Assembly: GCF_011761985.1 (NCBI RefSeq)
Contig: NZ_JAASQT010000006.1
Coordinates: 62,001-126,000, forward strand
DNA length: 64,000 nt
From: Brevundimonas terrae
GTDB lineage: Bacteria; Pseudomonadota; Alphaproteobacteria; Caulobacterales; Caulobacteraceae
Reading direction: 5' to 3'
Part shown: one piece after another, positions 17,904-26,688 of the stretch
Layout: every line of letters begins with the position of its first letter
How positions within the stretch are numbered: position 1 is the first letter of the stretch
Notes under the pieces: model-generated
Told to the model about the DNA's origin: nothing
Databases searched by the model: none
What the model saw: only the letters and a program-made list of their open reading frames with translations
Made by a program: the position numbers and the translations under genes

Positions 17904-19037
17904 ATGCCCGTTACTGCCCGCGCCGCCATTCTGGAACAGACGGGCCATGCCACGCCCTATGCCGACAGCCAGCCGCTGAAAATCCGCGAGGTCACACTGG
18001 ATGATCCCGGGGCGGGCGAGGTCCGTGTGCGCATCAAGGCCGCGGGCCTGTGCCATTCGGACCTGTCGGTCATCAATGGCGACCGTCCCCGCCCCCTGCC
18101 CATGGCTCTGGGTCACGAGGCGGCGGGCATTGTCGAGGCGGTTGGTCCCGACATCGATGATCTGACGGTTGGCGACCATGTGGTGATGGTGTTCATGCCG
18201 TCCTGCGGACACTGTGGTCCCTGTGCCGAGGGACGCCCCGCCCTGTGCGAGGCAGGCGCGGCGGCCAATCTCGAGGGGCGGCTCTTGTCGGGCCGACGCG
18301 CCTTTGTGTGCGAGGACGGACCACAACTGAACCACCATCTCGGCTGTTCGGCCTTTGCCACCCATGCCGTTGTCTCGCGCCGCTCACTGGTGAAGATCGA
18401 CAAGGACTTGTCGTTCGAGCACGCCGCCCTGTTTGGCTGTGCGGTGCTGACAGGCGTCGGGGCCGTCGTGAACACGGCGCAGCTCAGGGCAGGTCAGTCC
18501 GCTGTGGTTATCGGCCTTGGCGGTGTGGGACTAGCGGCCGTTCTGGGAGCATTGGCAGCGGGGGCCAGCCCTGTGGTGGCCGTTGATCTCAACCCTGACA
18601 AGCTGGCACTGGCGGCGACGCTTGGCGCAGTTCACACGGTCAATGCCGCCGATCCCGATGCCGTGGATCAGGTTCGCGCCCTGACACGCGGCGGGGCCGA
18701 TTTTGCCTTCGAGATGGCCGGTTCGGCGCGCGCACTTGATGCCGCATGGAAGATGACGCGGCGTGGCGGCACCACGGTCACAGCTGGTCTGCCGCCACCC
18801 GATGCGGTCCTTGCGGTCAATATTGTCAGTCTGGTCGCCGAGGAACGCACGCTCAAAGGGGCCTATATCGGTACCTGTGTTCCCAGCCGTGATATTCCGC
18901 GCTTTATCGGCCTGTTCAAAGACGGACGCCTGCCCGTTGACCGGTTGATGTCAGGTACACTGACACTGGACCAGATCAACGGGGCGTTTGATGCACTGGC
19001 AGACGGCATGGCCGTGCGCCAGATTGTGCATCTTTAA
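17904..19037 (+). CDS. zinc-dependent alcohol dehydrogenase
   Basis: Medium-chain dehydrogenase, 377 aa, that oxidises an alcohol or reduces an aldehyde with NAD(P). The catalytic zinc site shows AAGLCHSD (Cys) and LGHEAAG (His-Glu). The structural zinc lobe is CGHCGPC...LC, with four Cys. The Rossmann motif is VIGLGGVGLAAVLGA. It resembles class III-like bacterial alcohol dehydrogenases. GGAG lies 8 nt before the chosen ATG. Its stop codon shares TTAA with the convergent ribokinase stop. The physiological substrate is unknown. Confidence 0.88.
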   Translation: MPVTARAAILEQTGHATPYADSQPLKIREVTLDDPGAGEVRVRIKAAGLCHSDLSVINGDRPRPLPMALGHEAAGIVEAVGPDIDDLTVGDHVVMVFMPSCGHCGPCAEGRPALCEAGAAANLEGRLLSGRRAFVCEDGPQLNHHLGCSAFATHAVVSRRSLVKIDKDLSFEHAALFGCAVLTGVGAVVNTAQLRAGQSAVVIGLGGVGLAAVLGALAAGASPVVAVDLNPDKLALAATLGAVHTVNAADPDAVDQVRALTRGGADFAFEMAGSARALDAAWKMTRRGGTTVTAGLPPPDAVLAVNIVSLVAEERTLKGAYIGTCVPSRDIPRFIGLFKDGRLPVDRLMSGTLTLDQINGAFDALADGMAVRQIVHL

Positions 19038-19879
19038 GCGTCCAGCAAGGCCTCGACCTCGTCACGGCTCGCCAGCGACGACTGCGCCCCTGCCCGCGTG
19101 CAGGCCACAGCACCCGCCGCACAGGCAAACTCCAGTGCGTCCTGCGGCTCCATCCCTTCCAGTAGGGCCACAGTGATGGCCCCGACAAAGGCATCGCCCG
19201 CGCCAACCGCATCCACCGCGCTGATCTGTGGCGGGGTCGCCCACGCCATTTCGACACCGCGCAGATACATGGCCGCTCCGCGTGCGCCCTTGGTCACGAC
19301 AACGCGCCCGCCGCCATGATGCAGCGCATCGCCGTAAAACGCCGCCTCGGTCTCGTTGACCACGATCAGATCGGCGCGGCGCAGCATGGCATCTGATACC
19401 GGCGCCGCAGGGGCCAGATTCACGCAGACAAACTCGGTCGCCCGTCCCACCGCCGCCTCGACGGTTTCGATGGGCAGCTCCAACTGCACGATCAGCGGCG
19501 TCTCGATCCGCGCCGGAAGCTGTTCGGGCATGACATTGTGGTTGGCACCGGCGGCCACGGTGATCTGGTTCTCGCCATGGGCATCGACCGAGATAAGGGC
19601 CACACCGGTCGGGGCATCGGCATCGGTGACCACCCCGCCCAGCTCTACGCCATAGGCTTCCAGCAGGGCCGTTGCAGGCAGGGCCATCTCGTCATCGCCC
19701 ACGCGACCGATCATGCAGACATCGGCCCCCAGCTTGCGCGCCGCCAAGGCTTGGTTGGCACCCTTGCCACCCGGATGACGGGCCAGTGTCGCGCCCGTCA
19801 CCGTCTCGCCCGCACGCGGCAGGCTGGCACAGGTGGCCACATAGTCGAGATTGATCGAGCCTACGACCGTGATCCTCAT
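19034..19879 (-). CDS. rbsK: ribokinase
   Basis: PfkB-family sugar kinase, 281 aa, expected to phosphorylate D-ribose at O5. The start MRITVVGSINLDY is typical. The substrate motif GGKGANQA and the C-terminal anion-hole signature DAVGAGDAFVGA are intact. It overlaps the nucleoside hydrolase stop by 4 bp (ATGA). Ribose freed by the hydrolase would therefore be fed directly to this kinase. Confidence 0.92.
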   Translation of the reverse strand: MRITVVGSINLDYVATCASLPRAGETVTGATLARHPGGKGANQALAARKLGADVCMIGRVGDDEMALPATALLEAYGVELGGVVTDADAPTGVALISVDAHGENQITVAAGANHNVMPEQLPARIETPLIVQLELPIETVEAAVGRATEFVCVNLAPAAPVSDAMLRRADLIVVNETEAAFYGDALHHGGGRVVVTKGARGAAMYLRGVEMAWATPPQISAVDAVGAGDAFVGAITVALLEGMEPQDALEFACAAGAVACTRAGAQSSLASRDEVEALLDA

Positions 19880-20820
19880 GCCTTTACTCCCGCGTTCGCA
19901 AGGGTTTCGCCGATCAGATCGAATATGCCCTCGGCATCGGCTTTCACAGCCCACAGGTGGCGGGCTTCCAATACATCGCCGCGCATCTCCACCGCCGTAT
20001 GGCCACGTGTCAGATCGCTTTGCGCCTCGATACGGATTTCGGCAGGGCGCAAGCGGAACAGTTCGGGGGCCATCACATAGGCCACCGTGCAGGGGTCATG
20101 CAGCGGTGCCGCATCCCAGCCGACAATGGTCCGCTCGACACGTTGCGAGAAACGCAACATCCCCGCGACCGCCTTCGACGACGCATTGCCTATGGCCTCG
20201 ATGGTGCGGATACGTTCTTCGGTGGCGCGCACCTGATGGGTCGCGTCCAGCCCGATCATCACCACCGGCACAGGGCTTTGCATCACCTCGTGCGCGGCAT
20301 CGGGGTCGGCCCAGATATTGAACTCGGCGCTGGCGGTAATATTGCCGCCCTCGCTGCGGGCACCGCCCATGGCCACGACCTGTTTCAGGCGCTCGGCCAA
20401 TAGCGGCTCGCGACGCAGGGCCAGCGCCAGATTGGTCATCGGCCCCATCGCCACCAGATCCACCGTGCCGTTCGGGCGCGACATCACCAGACGGATAATG
20501 GCATCGACGGCGTGCTCATCTTCGGCACCCTTGGCGGGCACGAACGGGGCCATATCCCCCAGCCCTTCCTCGCCATGGAACTCGCCCGCTCCCGCCGGTT
20601 CGCGCACCAGCGGACGCGCCGCACCGGCAAAGACCGGCACATCCTCGCGTTCGGCGATCTGGCGCAGAATACAGGCATTACGCGCCGTTCGTTCGGCGGG
20701 GACATTGCCACCCACCGTGGTAATCGCCAGCAGGTCGATATTCGAGGCCGCAAAGGCCATCAATAGTCCGGTGGCGTCATCCACCCCCGGGTCGCAATCA
20801 ATTATCAGGGTCGTTTTCAC
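19876..20820 (-). CDS. inosine-uridine preferring nucleoside hydrolase
   Basis: Hydrolyses the N-glycosidic bond of ribonucleosides to base and ribose for salvage. The calcium-binding signature DCDPGVDDA is at residues 8-16. The DLVAMGPMTNLALAL and EFNIWADPDAAHEV segments and the HDPCTVAYV region complete the family pattern. It begins with GTG preceded by GAAGGGG. It is the first gene of a two-gene salvage unit with ribokinase. Confidence 0.93.
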   Translation of the reverse strand: MKTTLIIDCDPGVDDATGLLMAFAASNIDLLAITTVGGNVPAERTARNACILRQIAEREDVPVFAGAARPLVREPAGAGEFHGEEGLGDMAPFVPAKGAEDEHAVDAIIRLVMSRPNGTVDLVAMGPMTNLALALRREPLLAERLKQVVAMGGARSEGGNITASAEFNIWADPDAAHEVMQSPVPVVMIGLDATHQVRATEERIRTIEAIGNASSKAVAGMLRFSQRVERTIVGWDAAPLHDPCTVAYVMAPELFRLRPAEIRIEAQSDLTRGHTAVEMRGDVLEARHLWAVKADAEGIFDLIGETLANAGVKA

Positions 20821-21166
20821 ACCCCTTCACTGGCCTCTGGTGCGACACAAGGCAAGCCATGTCGGGGCAGGTTTTTGGAGCCTCTGAACAGGTTTAAGTA
20901 AAAACACATATTTCAATGCATCCCCAAGGAACCTTAACAAAGAACGCCAGTTTACAAGATAGAACCCACCGGATTTTCCCCCACCCCCCAATCCGGTCGG
21001 TTCCTGGCGGCCCGGTCGACACGCCCCCCGACTGAGAAACCGGGCCGCCCCCTCCCCCTTTCTACATAACCGCGCGTGGCACGATTTTTTGTCGTCACAG
21101 ACCCTTGCGCAGGCAAGGCGGGCGTCCATATGGTTTGCAACATCATCTGTTTCAGAAGCGCACGCC
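20821..21166. other. structured intergenic region between nucleoside hydrolase and DsbA-like genes
   Basis: This 346-bp divergent gap has no plausible ORF. It holds two strong inverted repeats. ACCGGATT at 20968-20975 pairs with AATCCGGT at 20990-20997. An 11-bp perfect stem GGCGGCCCGGT at 21006-21016 pairs with ACCGGGCCGCC at 21039-21049. A smaller CCTTGC/GCAAGG hairpin lies at 21103-21118. None is followed by a good T-run. Promoters for both flanking genes must lie here, but I cannot place them. Confidence 0.6.
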
Positions 21167-21838
21167 ATGACCGACAAAGCCCCCCTGAAGATCGACTTTG
21201 TATCCGACGTTATGTGCCCGTGGTGCGTGATCGGGCTGGGCGGTCTTAACCAGGCCTTGGACAAGCTGAAGGCCGAAGGGATTTCCGCCGACATCACCTG
21301 TCAGCCCTTCGAACTGAACCCGCAGATCGCCATTGAGGGCGAAAACCTCGGCGAGCATATCCAGCGCAAATACGGCTCGACGCCCGAACAGTCGGCCGCC
21401 AACCGCGCCATGATCCGCGAGCGGGCCGCAGAGGTCGGCTTTGACATGCAGATGTCCGAGCATTCGCGCATGTGGAACACGTTTGACGCCCACCGCCTGC
21501 TGCACTGGGCGCACGAAACCGCGCCCGAGCGCCAACTGGCGCTGAAAATGGCGCTGTTCACGGCCCACTTCACCCTTGGTCGCAACATTTCCGATGCCGG
21601 TATCCTGACCGAGGTTGCGCAAAGTGTCGGCTTTGACCGCGCCGAAGCCGCCGAGGTTCTGGCCTCCAGCCGTTATGTCACTGAGGTACGCGCCAGCGAA
21701 CAGTTGTGGCAGTCGCGCGGCATCACCTCGGTTCCGGCAGTGGTCATCAACGACCAGTATCTGATCTCCGGAGGACAACCCGCTTCGGTGTTTGAAAATG
21801 CCCTGCGCCAGATCAGCGGCGAAACTGCACAGGTTTGA
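21167..21838 (+). CDS. DsbA family oxidoreductase (FrnE-like)
   Basis: Thioredoxin-fold protein of the DsbA/2-hydroxychromene isomerase group, 223 aa. No signal peptide is seen, so it is cytoplasmic. The redox motif CPWC follows the first beta strand (FVSDVMCPWC). The second half has the cis-Pro loop GITSVPAVVINDQYLISGGQP. FrnE-like proteins act in thiol-disulfide exchange under oxidative stress; the substrate here is unknown. The start MTDKAPLK is preceded by AGAAG. Confidence 0.88.
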   Translation: MTDKAPLKIDFVSDVMCPWCVIGLGGLNQALDKLKAEGISADITCQPFELNPQIAIEGENLGEHIQRKYGSTPEQSAANRAMIRERAAEVGFDMQMSEHSRMWNTFDAHRLLHWAHETAPERQLALKMALFTAHFTLGRNISDAGILTEVAQSVGFDRAEAAEVLASSRYVTEVRASEQLWQSRGITSVPAVVINDQYLISGGQPASVFENALRQISGETAQV

Positions 21839-21878
21839 ACATCTGGTCGCATCGGGCGGGAGTGGTTAAAGACAGGGC

Positions 21879-22832
21879 ATGACCACTGCCCCCCTGCCCG
21901 ATGCCACCCATGACAACTGGGTTGACCGATACGCCCCGCAAAAGCTGAAGCCTTGGCTGAAGCTGGGACGGTTCGACCGCCCGATCGGTACATGGCTTTT
22001 GCTGCTGCCCGGTTGGCAGGGCATCATGCTGGCGCTTTTGGAAACCGGACGCGGCTTTGGCTGGTACGAAGCGTGGCTGGTGTTCGGCTTTGCGCTCGGC
22101 GCCGCCCTGATGCGCGGCGCGGGCTGTGCCGTAAACGACATCGTGGACCGCGACTTCGACGCACAGGTTGCCCGCACGGCCAGCCGCCCCATTCCGTCCG
22201 GCCAGATCAGCCCCAAACAGGCCGCCGCCTTTGTGATCGGCATCTGTCTGGTCAGCCTGTCCATCCTTCTGACCATGAACCTGATGGCGGTTCTGCTGGG
22301 CTTCCTCAGCCTGTTTTTGGTCGCGGCCTATCCGTTTATGAAGCGCATCACATGGTGGCCGCAGGCGTGGCTGGGCCTGACCTTTAACTGGGGCGCTGTG
22401 CTGGGCTTTGCGGGGGCCAGTGTGGCCGCGCCGCTGGCCATGACCGGTTTTGTCAGCCCTGCAGCTCTGGTGCTTTATGCCGGAGGCCTGTTCTGGACGC
22501 TGGGCTATGACACCATCTATGCGCTTCAGGATATCGAGGACGATGTGATGGCAGGGGTGAAATCCTCGGCGCGCCGTCTGGGCTCCAAGGTGCGCGAGGG
22601 TGTCGCCGTTTTCTATGCGCTGGCCTTTGTGCTGGCCGGTATATCCGGTTGGCTGGCCAAGGCAGGGCCGCTGTTCTGGGTTTTCCTCGGTTTCTATGGT
22701 CTGCATTTTGTCTGGCAGATTGCGAAACTGCGGCCTGAAAATCCGGTGCTGGCCCTCAAACTCTTCAAATCCAATCGCGAGGCCGGATTGATCCTTCTGG
22801 CCGCTATAGCGTTAAGCCAGATCAGTTTCTGA
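21879..22832 (+). CDS. ubiA: 4-hydroxybenzoate polyprenyltransferase UbiA
   Basis: Integral membrane prenyltransferase that attaches the polyprenyl chain to 4-hydroxybenzoate in ubiquinone synthesis. Both Asp-rich motifs are intact: NDIVDRDFD and YALQDIEDD. They bind Mg-diphosphate. The RFDRPIGTWLLLLPG start of helix 1 is characteristic. The 317-aa length is normal. It stands alone and supplies quinone to the respiratory chain that includes the cyo oxidase found elsewhere in the window. Confidence 0.96.
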   Translation: MTTAPLPDATHDNWVDRYAPQKLKPWLKLGRFDRPIGTWLLLLPGWQGIMLALLETGRGFGWYEAWLVFGFALGAALMRGAGCAVNDIVDRDFDAQVARTASRPIPSGQISPKQAAAFVIGICLVSLSILLTMNLMAVLLGFLSLFLVAAYPFMKRITWWPQAWLGLTFNWGAVLGFAGASVAAPLAMTGFVSPAALVLYAGGLFWTLGYDTIYALQDIEDDVMAGVKSSARRLGSKVREGVAVFYALAFVLAGISGWLAKAGPLFWVFLGFYGLHFVWQIAKLRPENPVLALKLFKSNREAGLILLAAIALSQISF

Positions 22833-22855
22833 TTTCATTTCGGGTGGATGACCAC

Positions 22856-23671
22856 ATGAAAATATCGCGCACTTTCCGTTATCTGCTGCTGGGCAGCGTC
22901 GTGGCCCTGAGTGTGGCCGCCTGCGATCGCGACAAGGGCAAGGATGCTGAAAAGCCCGCCGCGATTGCCGCCGTTGACGGACCGCTGAGCTATGAATCTA
23001 CCACCCCCTACGCCAAGGTCAGCCTGACCCTGCCCGAAGCCATCAAGGGTTATCCGGACCTCTACAAACAGCTTTACGATACCGAAGTCGGCAAGCTGAA
23101 AGATTATTCCGAGGGCGCGCAATCGGACCGCAGCGAGTTCGGCAGCTCTGATCTGCCGCCCTATGAAAAGACCATCCTCTACAGCCAGCCTGTCGAGACG
23201 GGCCGTCTGTTCAGCATGCTGCGTTCGGATTTTGACTATTCGGGCGGGGCGCACCCCAACACCGTCGCCACCGGCCTGTTGTGGGACCGCACCACGAACA
23301 AGCCACTGGCCGCCGCCGACCTGTTCGCCACCGATGCCGACAAGGCCGCGCTGGATCGCATCCTTTGCGATGCTGTGAACGAAGCCAAGAAGGGCCGCCA
23401 AGGCTCGGTCAGCCTGACCAAGACCGGCATGTGGACCTGTCCGGATGCATCCAAGGTCGCCATCCTGCTGGCCCCGTCCGATACGGCGGGCAAGGCGTCG
23501 GGCATCACCTTCCTGCTCAACGCCTATGATGTCGGTCCCTATGTCGAGGGTGCCTATTATCTGACCATCCCATTCGAGGTTCTGGGTAAGGCCATCAACC
23601 CCACCTATGCCAGCGAGTTCGCAGGCACAGGGCCAAAGGGTGACGTCACCCAAACCCTGCGCCCGCAATAA
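22856..23671 (+). CDS. lipoprotein with DUF3298/RsiV-like domain
   Basis: Predicted periplasm-facing lipoprotein of 271 aa. The signal peptide ends in SVAAC with the lipidated Cys at residue 23. The FDYSGGAHPNT segment and the closing YVEGAYYLTIPFEVL region resemble the DUF4163/DUF3298 domains of PdaC and RsiV, which bind peptidoglycan or lysozyme-like ligands. The start at 22856 was preferred because GGTGGA lies 7-8 nt upstream; ATG 22844 is possible. Function is inferred only from the domain. Confidence 0.7.
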   Translation: MKISRTFRYLLLGSVVALSVAACDRDKGKDAEKPAAIAAVDGPLSYESTTPYAKVSLTLPEAIKGYPDLYKQLYDTEVGKLKDYSEGAQSDRSEFGSSDLPPYEKTILYSQPVETGRLFSMLRSDFDYSGGAHPNTVATGLLWDRTTNKPLAAADLFATDADKAALDRILCDAVNEAKKGRQGSVSLTKTGMWTCPDASKVAILLAPSDTAGKASGITFLLNAYDVGPYVEGAYYLTIPFEVLGKAINPTYASEFAGTGPKGDVTQTLRPQ

Positions 23672-23677
23672 GCGCGG

Positions 23678-24598
23678 CTAGTCGGTCGCCAAAAACGCAT
23701 CGATCAGGGCGTTCAGGCGCTCGGGTTGGTCATACATAATGAAGTGGCGGCTGTTCTCGACGGCCGACATTTTCACGTCCGGCAAGGCGGCATATTCGCG
23801 CGTCCACAGCGCCGGAGCCATTGCCCCCTGTCCGCCCGAAGTGTCCACGGCATAGACCGCCCAGAACGGCACCTTGACCTTATCAAGATCAGGGCGGGCA
23901 TCGGCCACCATCAGTTCGGCAATCGCCGTGGCGCGGGCTTGGGGGTCGGACTTCATCGAGTCCTCGATGATGGCAGGACGCTTGGCTTCGGTCAGCGTCA
24001 TGCCCACCGCCGTCTGTGCCTGTTGGGCGCTGAACATTTCCGGCGATACGGCCAACAACATGGCCTTGGTCTGGGCGGCAATCGGAGCCAGAGTTTCCGG
24101 CGTCGCTTGCGGCCCCATCAACACGCCAAAGAAGGGCAGGCTGTCCACGCTCATGACCTTGGACAATAGGTCGGGGTGCTGCTGAGCCAGACGCAGGCCC
24201 GCAAAACCGCCCATGGAATGACCGATCAGGGCAGGCCGATCCAGCGTTCCGACATAGCGGGCTAGTTCGTCCAGAGCGGGTGCCAAGAAGGGGCCATCGG
24301 CGTGGCTCCACGGCTGACCTGCAAAACCCGAGAACTGCACCAGATGCACACGATGCGTCGTCGAAAGTCGCACGGCCGCCTCGCGCCACACCTCACGCGA
24401 CGAGGTATAACCCGGCACGAAGATCACATCCGGTCCCTGCCCTATCACCTCGACCGACAGACGGTCCGAGGCAAAGGGCGCATCCTGCATGGCAGGGCTT
24501 GCAAGGGCAGGAGTCACCAAACCCGCCGCCCCAACAGACAGGGCCAGTACAGCCATAAAACGCAACGCAAACTGTCGAATAGTATGAGCGGGCTTCAT
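23678..24598 (-). CDS. secreted alpha/beta hydrolase
   Basis: Alpha/beta hydrolase of 306 aa with an N-terminal signal peptide (hydrophobic core, cleavage near ALAS-PA), so probably periplasmic. The nucleophile elbow is GHSMGGFAGLRLA. The oxyanion region is VFVPGYTSSREVW, and the terminal His lies in NSRHFIMYD. The substrate is unknown. It ends 6 bp from the convergent lipoprotein gene. Confidence 0.85.
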   Translation of the reverse strand: MKPAHTIRQFALRFMAVLALSVGAAGLVTPALASPAMQDAPFASDRLSVEVIGQGPDVIFVPGYTSSREVWREAAVRLSTTHRVHLVQFSGFAGQPWSHADGPFLAPALDELARYVGTLDRPALIGHSMGGFAGLRLAQQHPDLLSKVMSVDSLPFFGVLMGPQATPETLAPIAAQTKAMLLAVSPEMFSAQQAQTAVGMTLTEAKRPAIIEDSMKSDPQARATAIAELMVADARPDLDKVKVPFWAVYAVDTSGGQGAMAPALWTREYAALPDVKMSAVENSRHFIMYDQPERLNALIDAFLATD

Positions 24599-24629
24599 GG
24601 CCGCCTCCTTGCGATCAAAGGGTCATTAC

Positions 24630-24827
24630 TCAGCTATGCGGATTGTCGAAGACCTCTTCGACGGGCCGCGCGAACAGGGCGGCAATGCGGTAGGCCAGAT
24701 CCAGCGACGGATCGTGTTTGTCGCTCTCGATAGCGATCACGGCCTGGCGCGATACGCCCAGTTGCTGGCCCAGTTGTTCCTGCGTCCAGCCACGCTCCGT
24801 CCGCAGCAGTTTCAGCCGGTTCTTCAT
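24630..24827 (-). CDS. small XRE/Cro family transcriptional regulator (65 aa)
   Basis: Compact helix-turn-helix repressor of the YgzD-like group. The whole protein is one domain: MKNRLKLLRTERGWTQEQLG, then the turn and recognition helix VSRQAVIAIESDKHDPS, then AYRIAALFARPVEEVF. Its ATG overlaps the stop of the upstream membrane-protein gene (ATGA), so the two form a unit. Such regulators usually control their own operon. Four related half-sites lie upstream of the unit (25237-25291). Confidence 0.88.
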   Translation of the reverse strand: MKNRLKLLRTERGWTQEQLGQQLGVSRQAVIAIESDKHDPSLDLAYRIAALFARPVEEVFDNPHS

Positions 24828-25219
24828 TTGCTGTCCCTGATAAACAGGCTGGAAACACCCAGCAGGAACCACATCAGGCAGTATCCCCACCACGCGGCCA
24901 GATGTGGAACACCGGCAAAGGTTTCGAGGAATCCCCAAACCGTCATGATGCCGAAGGTCGCCAGACAGGCCACGATCAGGCGCTTGGCCAGCAGCGCCCG
25001 CACGAACTCGTCGGCATCACGCAGATAGCGCAACGTCACCCAGAGCTGGCCTATGATTGCCACCCCCGGCAAGGCCGCGAGCAGATACAGCAGCGGCCCC
25101 GAAACCATTTGGCGATCGGTGAGAAAGACAGCCGCCATCAGCGTCACCACATAACCGGCCATGGCGATGAAGGTGCCGCGACGATAGCGGGCATCGGGTA
25201 AAATCTCGGTCGCACTCAT
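24824..25219 (-). CDS. four-helix membrane protein paired with XRE regulator
   Basis: Inner-membrane protein of 131 aa with about four hydrophobic segments (FIAMAGYVVTLMAAVFL, LLYLLAALPGVAIIGQLW, LIVACLATFGIMTVW, GYCLMWFLLGVSSLFI). A very strong AGGAGGAA lies 6 nt before the ATG. The membrane-protein plus small-HTH pair recurs in alphaproteobacteria. Its job is unknown; the membrane partner could sense envelope state and modulate the regulator, but that is inference. Confidence 0.75.
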   Translation of the reverse strand: MSATEILPDARYRRGTFIAMAGYVVTLMAAVFLTDRQMVSGPLLYLLAALPGVAIIGQLWVTLRYLRDADEFVRALLAKRLIVACLATFGIMTVWGFLETFAGVPHLAAWWGYCLMWFLLGVSSLFIRDSK

Positions 25220-25236
25220 GGCTGTTCCTCCTGTAA

Positions 25237-25291
25237 TGTAAGGCAAACCTGACATCCGCGATGTGTAATGTCAACCTTACAAAATGTCAGG
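25237..25291. promoter_or_regulatory. cluster of four TGT(A/C)AGG half-sites, candidate XRE operator
   Basis: Half-sites are TGTAAGG at 25237-25243, its inverted form CCTGACA at 25248-25254, CCTTACA at 25275-25281, and TGTCAGG at 25285-25291. The first two form the 18-bp imperfect palindrome TGTAAGG-N4-CCTGACA. In addition TGTAATGT occurs at 25232 and 25264. The sites lie between the membrane-protein/XRE operon and the divergent DUF4892-like gene, so one regulator could control both. Confidence 0.5.
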
Positions 25292-25358
25292 ATCATATTA
25301 CATATTTAAGCCTTTGATCCGGCTTGCCATTACGGCAATCCATGGCAAGGTGACGCTT

Positions 25359-25940
25359 ATGAAATCCCGTCGCCTGTCCTGTATGTCTCTGGTTTTTGCT
25401 GCCTGTCTTGCCGCCCCCGCGCCCCTGTGGGCCGCGACGGCCGCATCCTATGTTTCCGACATTGCCGGATCGCGCGACTTCAGGGATTTACCGCGTTTCC
25501 AAAATGCCCACATCCGTGCCTATCAGGCGCGCGACAATGCCGAGATCGTCGTCCCCGTTGCCGCCATCAATACGCGCACGGACGAAGGCCAAAACATCAT
25601 ACAGTTGCAGGGGGCCATCACCCACACCGACTATGTGATCCGCCCTCTGGCCCCCGCCGCCGATGTGGACCGCCATTACGAAAACGTCCTGCGCGATGCG
25701 GGCTATGAAACCGTGTTTCGCTGTGCCGGCATTACTGCCTGCGGTACGCGCATGGGCTCGCTGATATTGAACGACGGAAATGTCGCCCCCGCCGGTTTTG
25801 CCGATGGCGTTTTCAATGACCAGATGCGTGTGCGCGTGGCCAAAAAAGGGGCCACATGGGTGCTGCTGCATGTGATACAGGGGCCGGATCGCGCCTTGGT
25901 CTATCAGGCTGTCATCGAGGGCGCACGAGAGTTGGAATAA
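25359..25940 (+). CDS. periplasmic DUF4892-like protein
   Basis: Secreted protein of 193 aa with a signal peptide (cleavage near LWAA-TA). The mature N-terminus YVSDIAGSRDFRDLPRFQNAHIRAY matches the pattern of DUF4892 proteins, in which the domain often precedes OmpA. No OmpA domain is present here. AAGGTG precedes the ATG. It is divergent from the XRE pair across the candidate operator, and the methyltransferase follows immediately after its stop. Confidence 0.7.
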   Translation: MKSRRLSCMSLVFAACLAAPAPLWAATAASYVSDIAGSRDFRDLPRFQNAHIRAYQARDNAEIVVPVAAINTRTDEGQNIIQLQGAITHTDYVIRPLAPAADVDRHYENVLRDAGYETVFRCAGITACGTRMGSLILNDGNVAPAGFADGVFNDQMRVRVAKKGATWVLLHVIQGPDRALVYQAVIEGARELE

Positions 25941-26594
25941 GTGCCGCGCATCGACGATCCCGAGGCTTTCATCCTCGACAATACCCGTCTTCAAACCGTG
26001 TCCCACACGCCGGAAATCTCGCTGTACCTAGCAGACGAGATCACCCCCATATGGCGGTTGACCGAGGAAGAACTGGGCGAGATGGGTCTGCCGCCGCCCT
26101 TCTGGGCCTTTGCCTGGGCGGGCGGTCAGGCACTGGCCCGCTGGCTGCTGGACAATCCAGAGGAATCCAACGGCAAACGCGTGGTCGATCTGGCCACAGG
26201 GTCCGGCCTTGTCGGCATTGCCGCCGCGCTCACAGGCGCAAAGTCCGTACTGGCCGCCGATATCGACCCGTTCTGCGAGGCCGCGGTCCGCGTAAATGCC
26301 AAGGCCAATAAGGTGTCGCTGGACTTCACCGATGTGAACCTGCTGGACAGCCCGCCACCACAGGTGGACCTGATCTGTGCCGGTGATGTCTTCTATGACC
26401 GCGATATGGCTGCGGCGGTGTTGGGCTGGCTGAAGGCGGCGCGCGCCAATGGCACGCGGGTTCTGGTCGGCGATCCGGGACGCAACCACTTTCCGAAATC
26501 GGGCCTGACCTTTTTGGCCGAATACACTGTGCCGACCACGCGCGAACTGGAAGACAACGAGGTCAAACGCTCGCGGGTCTGGGCACTGGATTAA
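25941..26594 (+). CDS. class I SAM methyltransferase, ETFB lysine methyltransferase-like
   Basis: SAM-dependent methyltransferase of 217 aa. Motif I is VVDLATGSGLVGIAAA. The N-terminal PPPFWAFAWAGGQALARWLLDNP and the later GDPGRNHFPKSG match the ETF-beta / Nnt1-type protein lysine methyltransferases, which methylate electron transfer flavoprotein. It starts with GTG directly after the TAA of the preceding gene, which suggests coupled translation. The substrate assignment rests on these motifs only. Confidence 0.78.
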   Translation: MPRIDDPEAFILDNTRLQTVSHTPEISLYLADEITPIWRLTEEELGEMGLPPPFWAFAWAGGQALARWLLDNPEESNGKRVVDLATGSGLVGIAAALTGAKSVLAADIDPFCEAAVRVNAKANKVSLDFTDVNLLDSPPPQVDLICAGDVFYDRDMAAAVLGWLKAARANGTRVLVGDPGRNHFPKSGLTFLAEYTVPTTRELEDNEVKRSRVWALD

Positions 26595-26688
26595 GGCCAC
26601 GCTTACGTCCGTTTACAGCTCGTCTCTTTTGGCTTCGGTCGTAATGTGGAATAGTCCGGATCGCTGAACAAACCGGAAGGCTCGGCTG

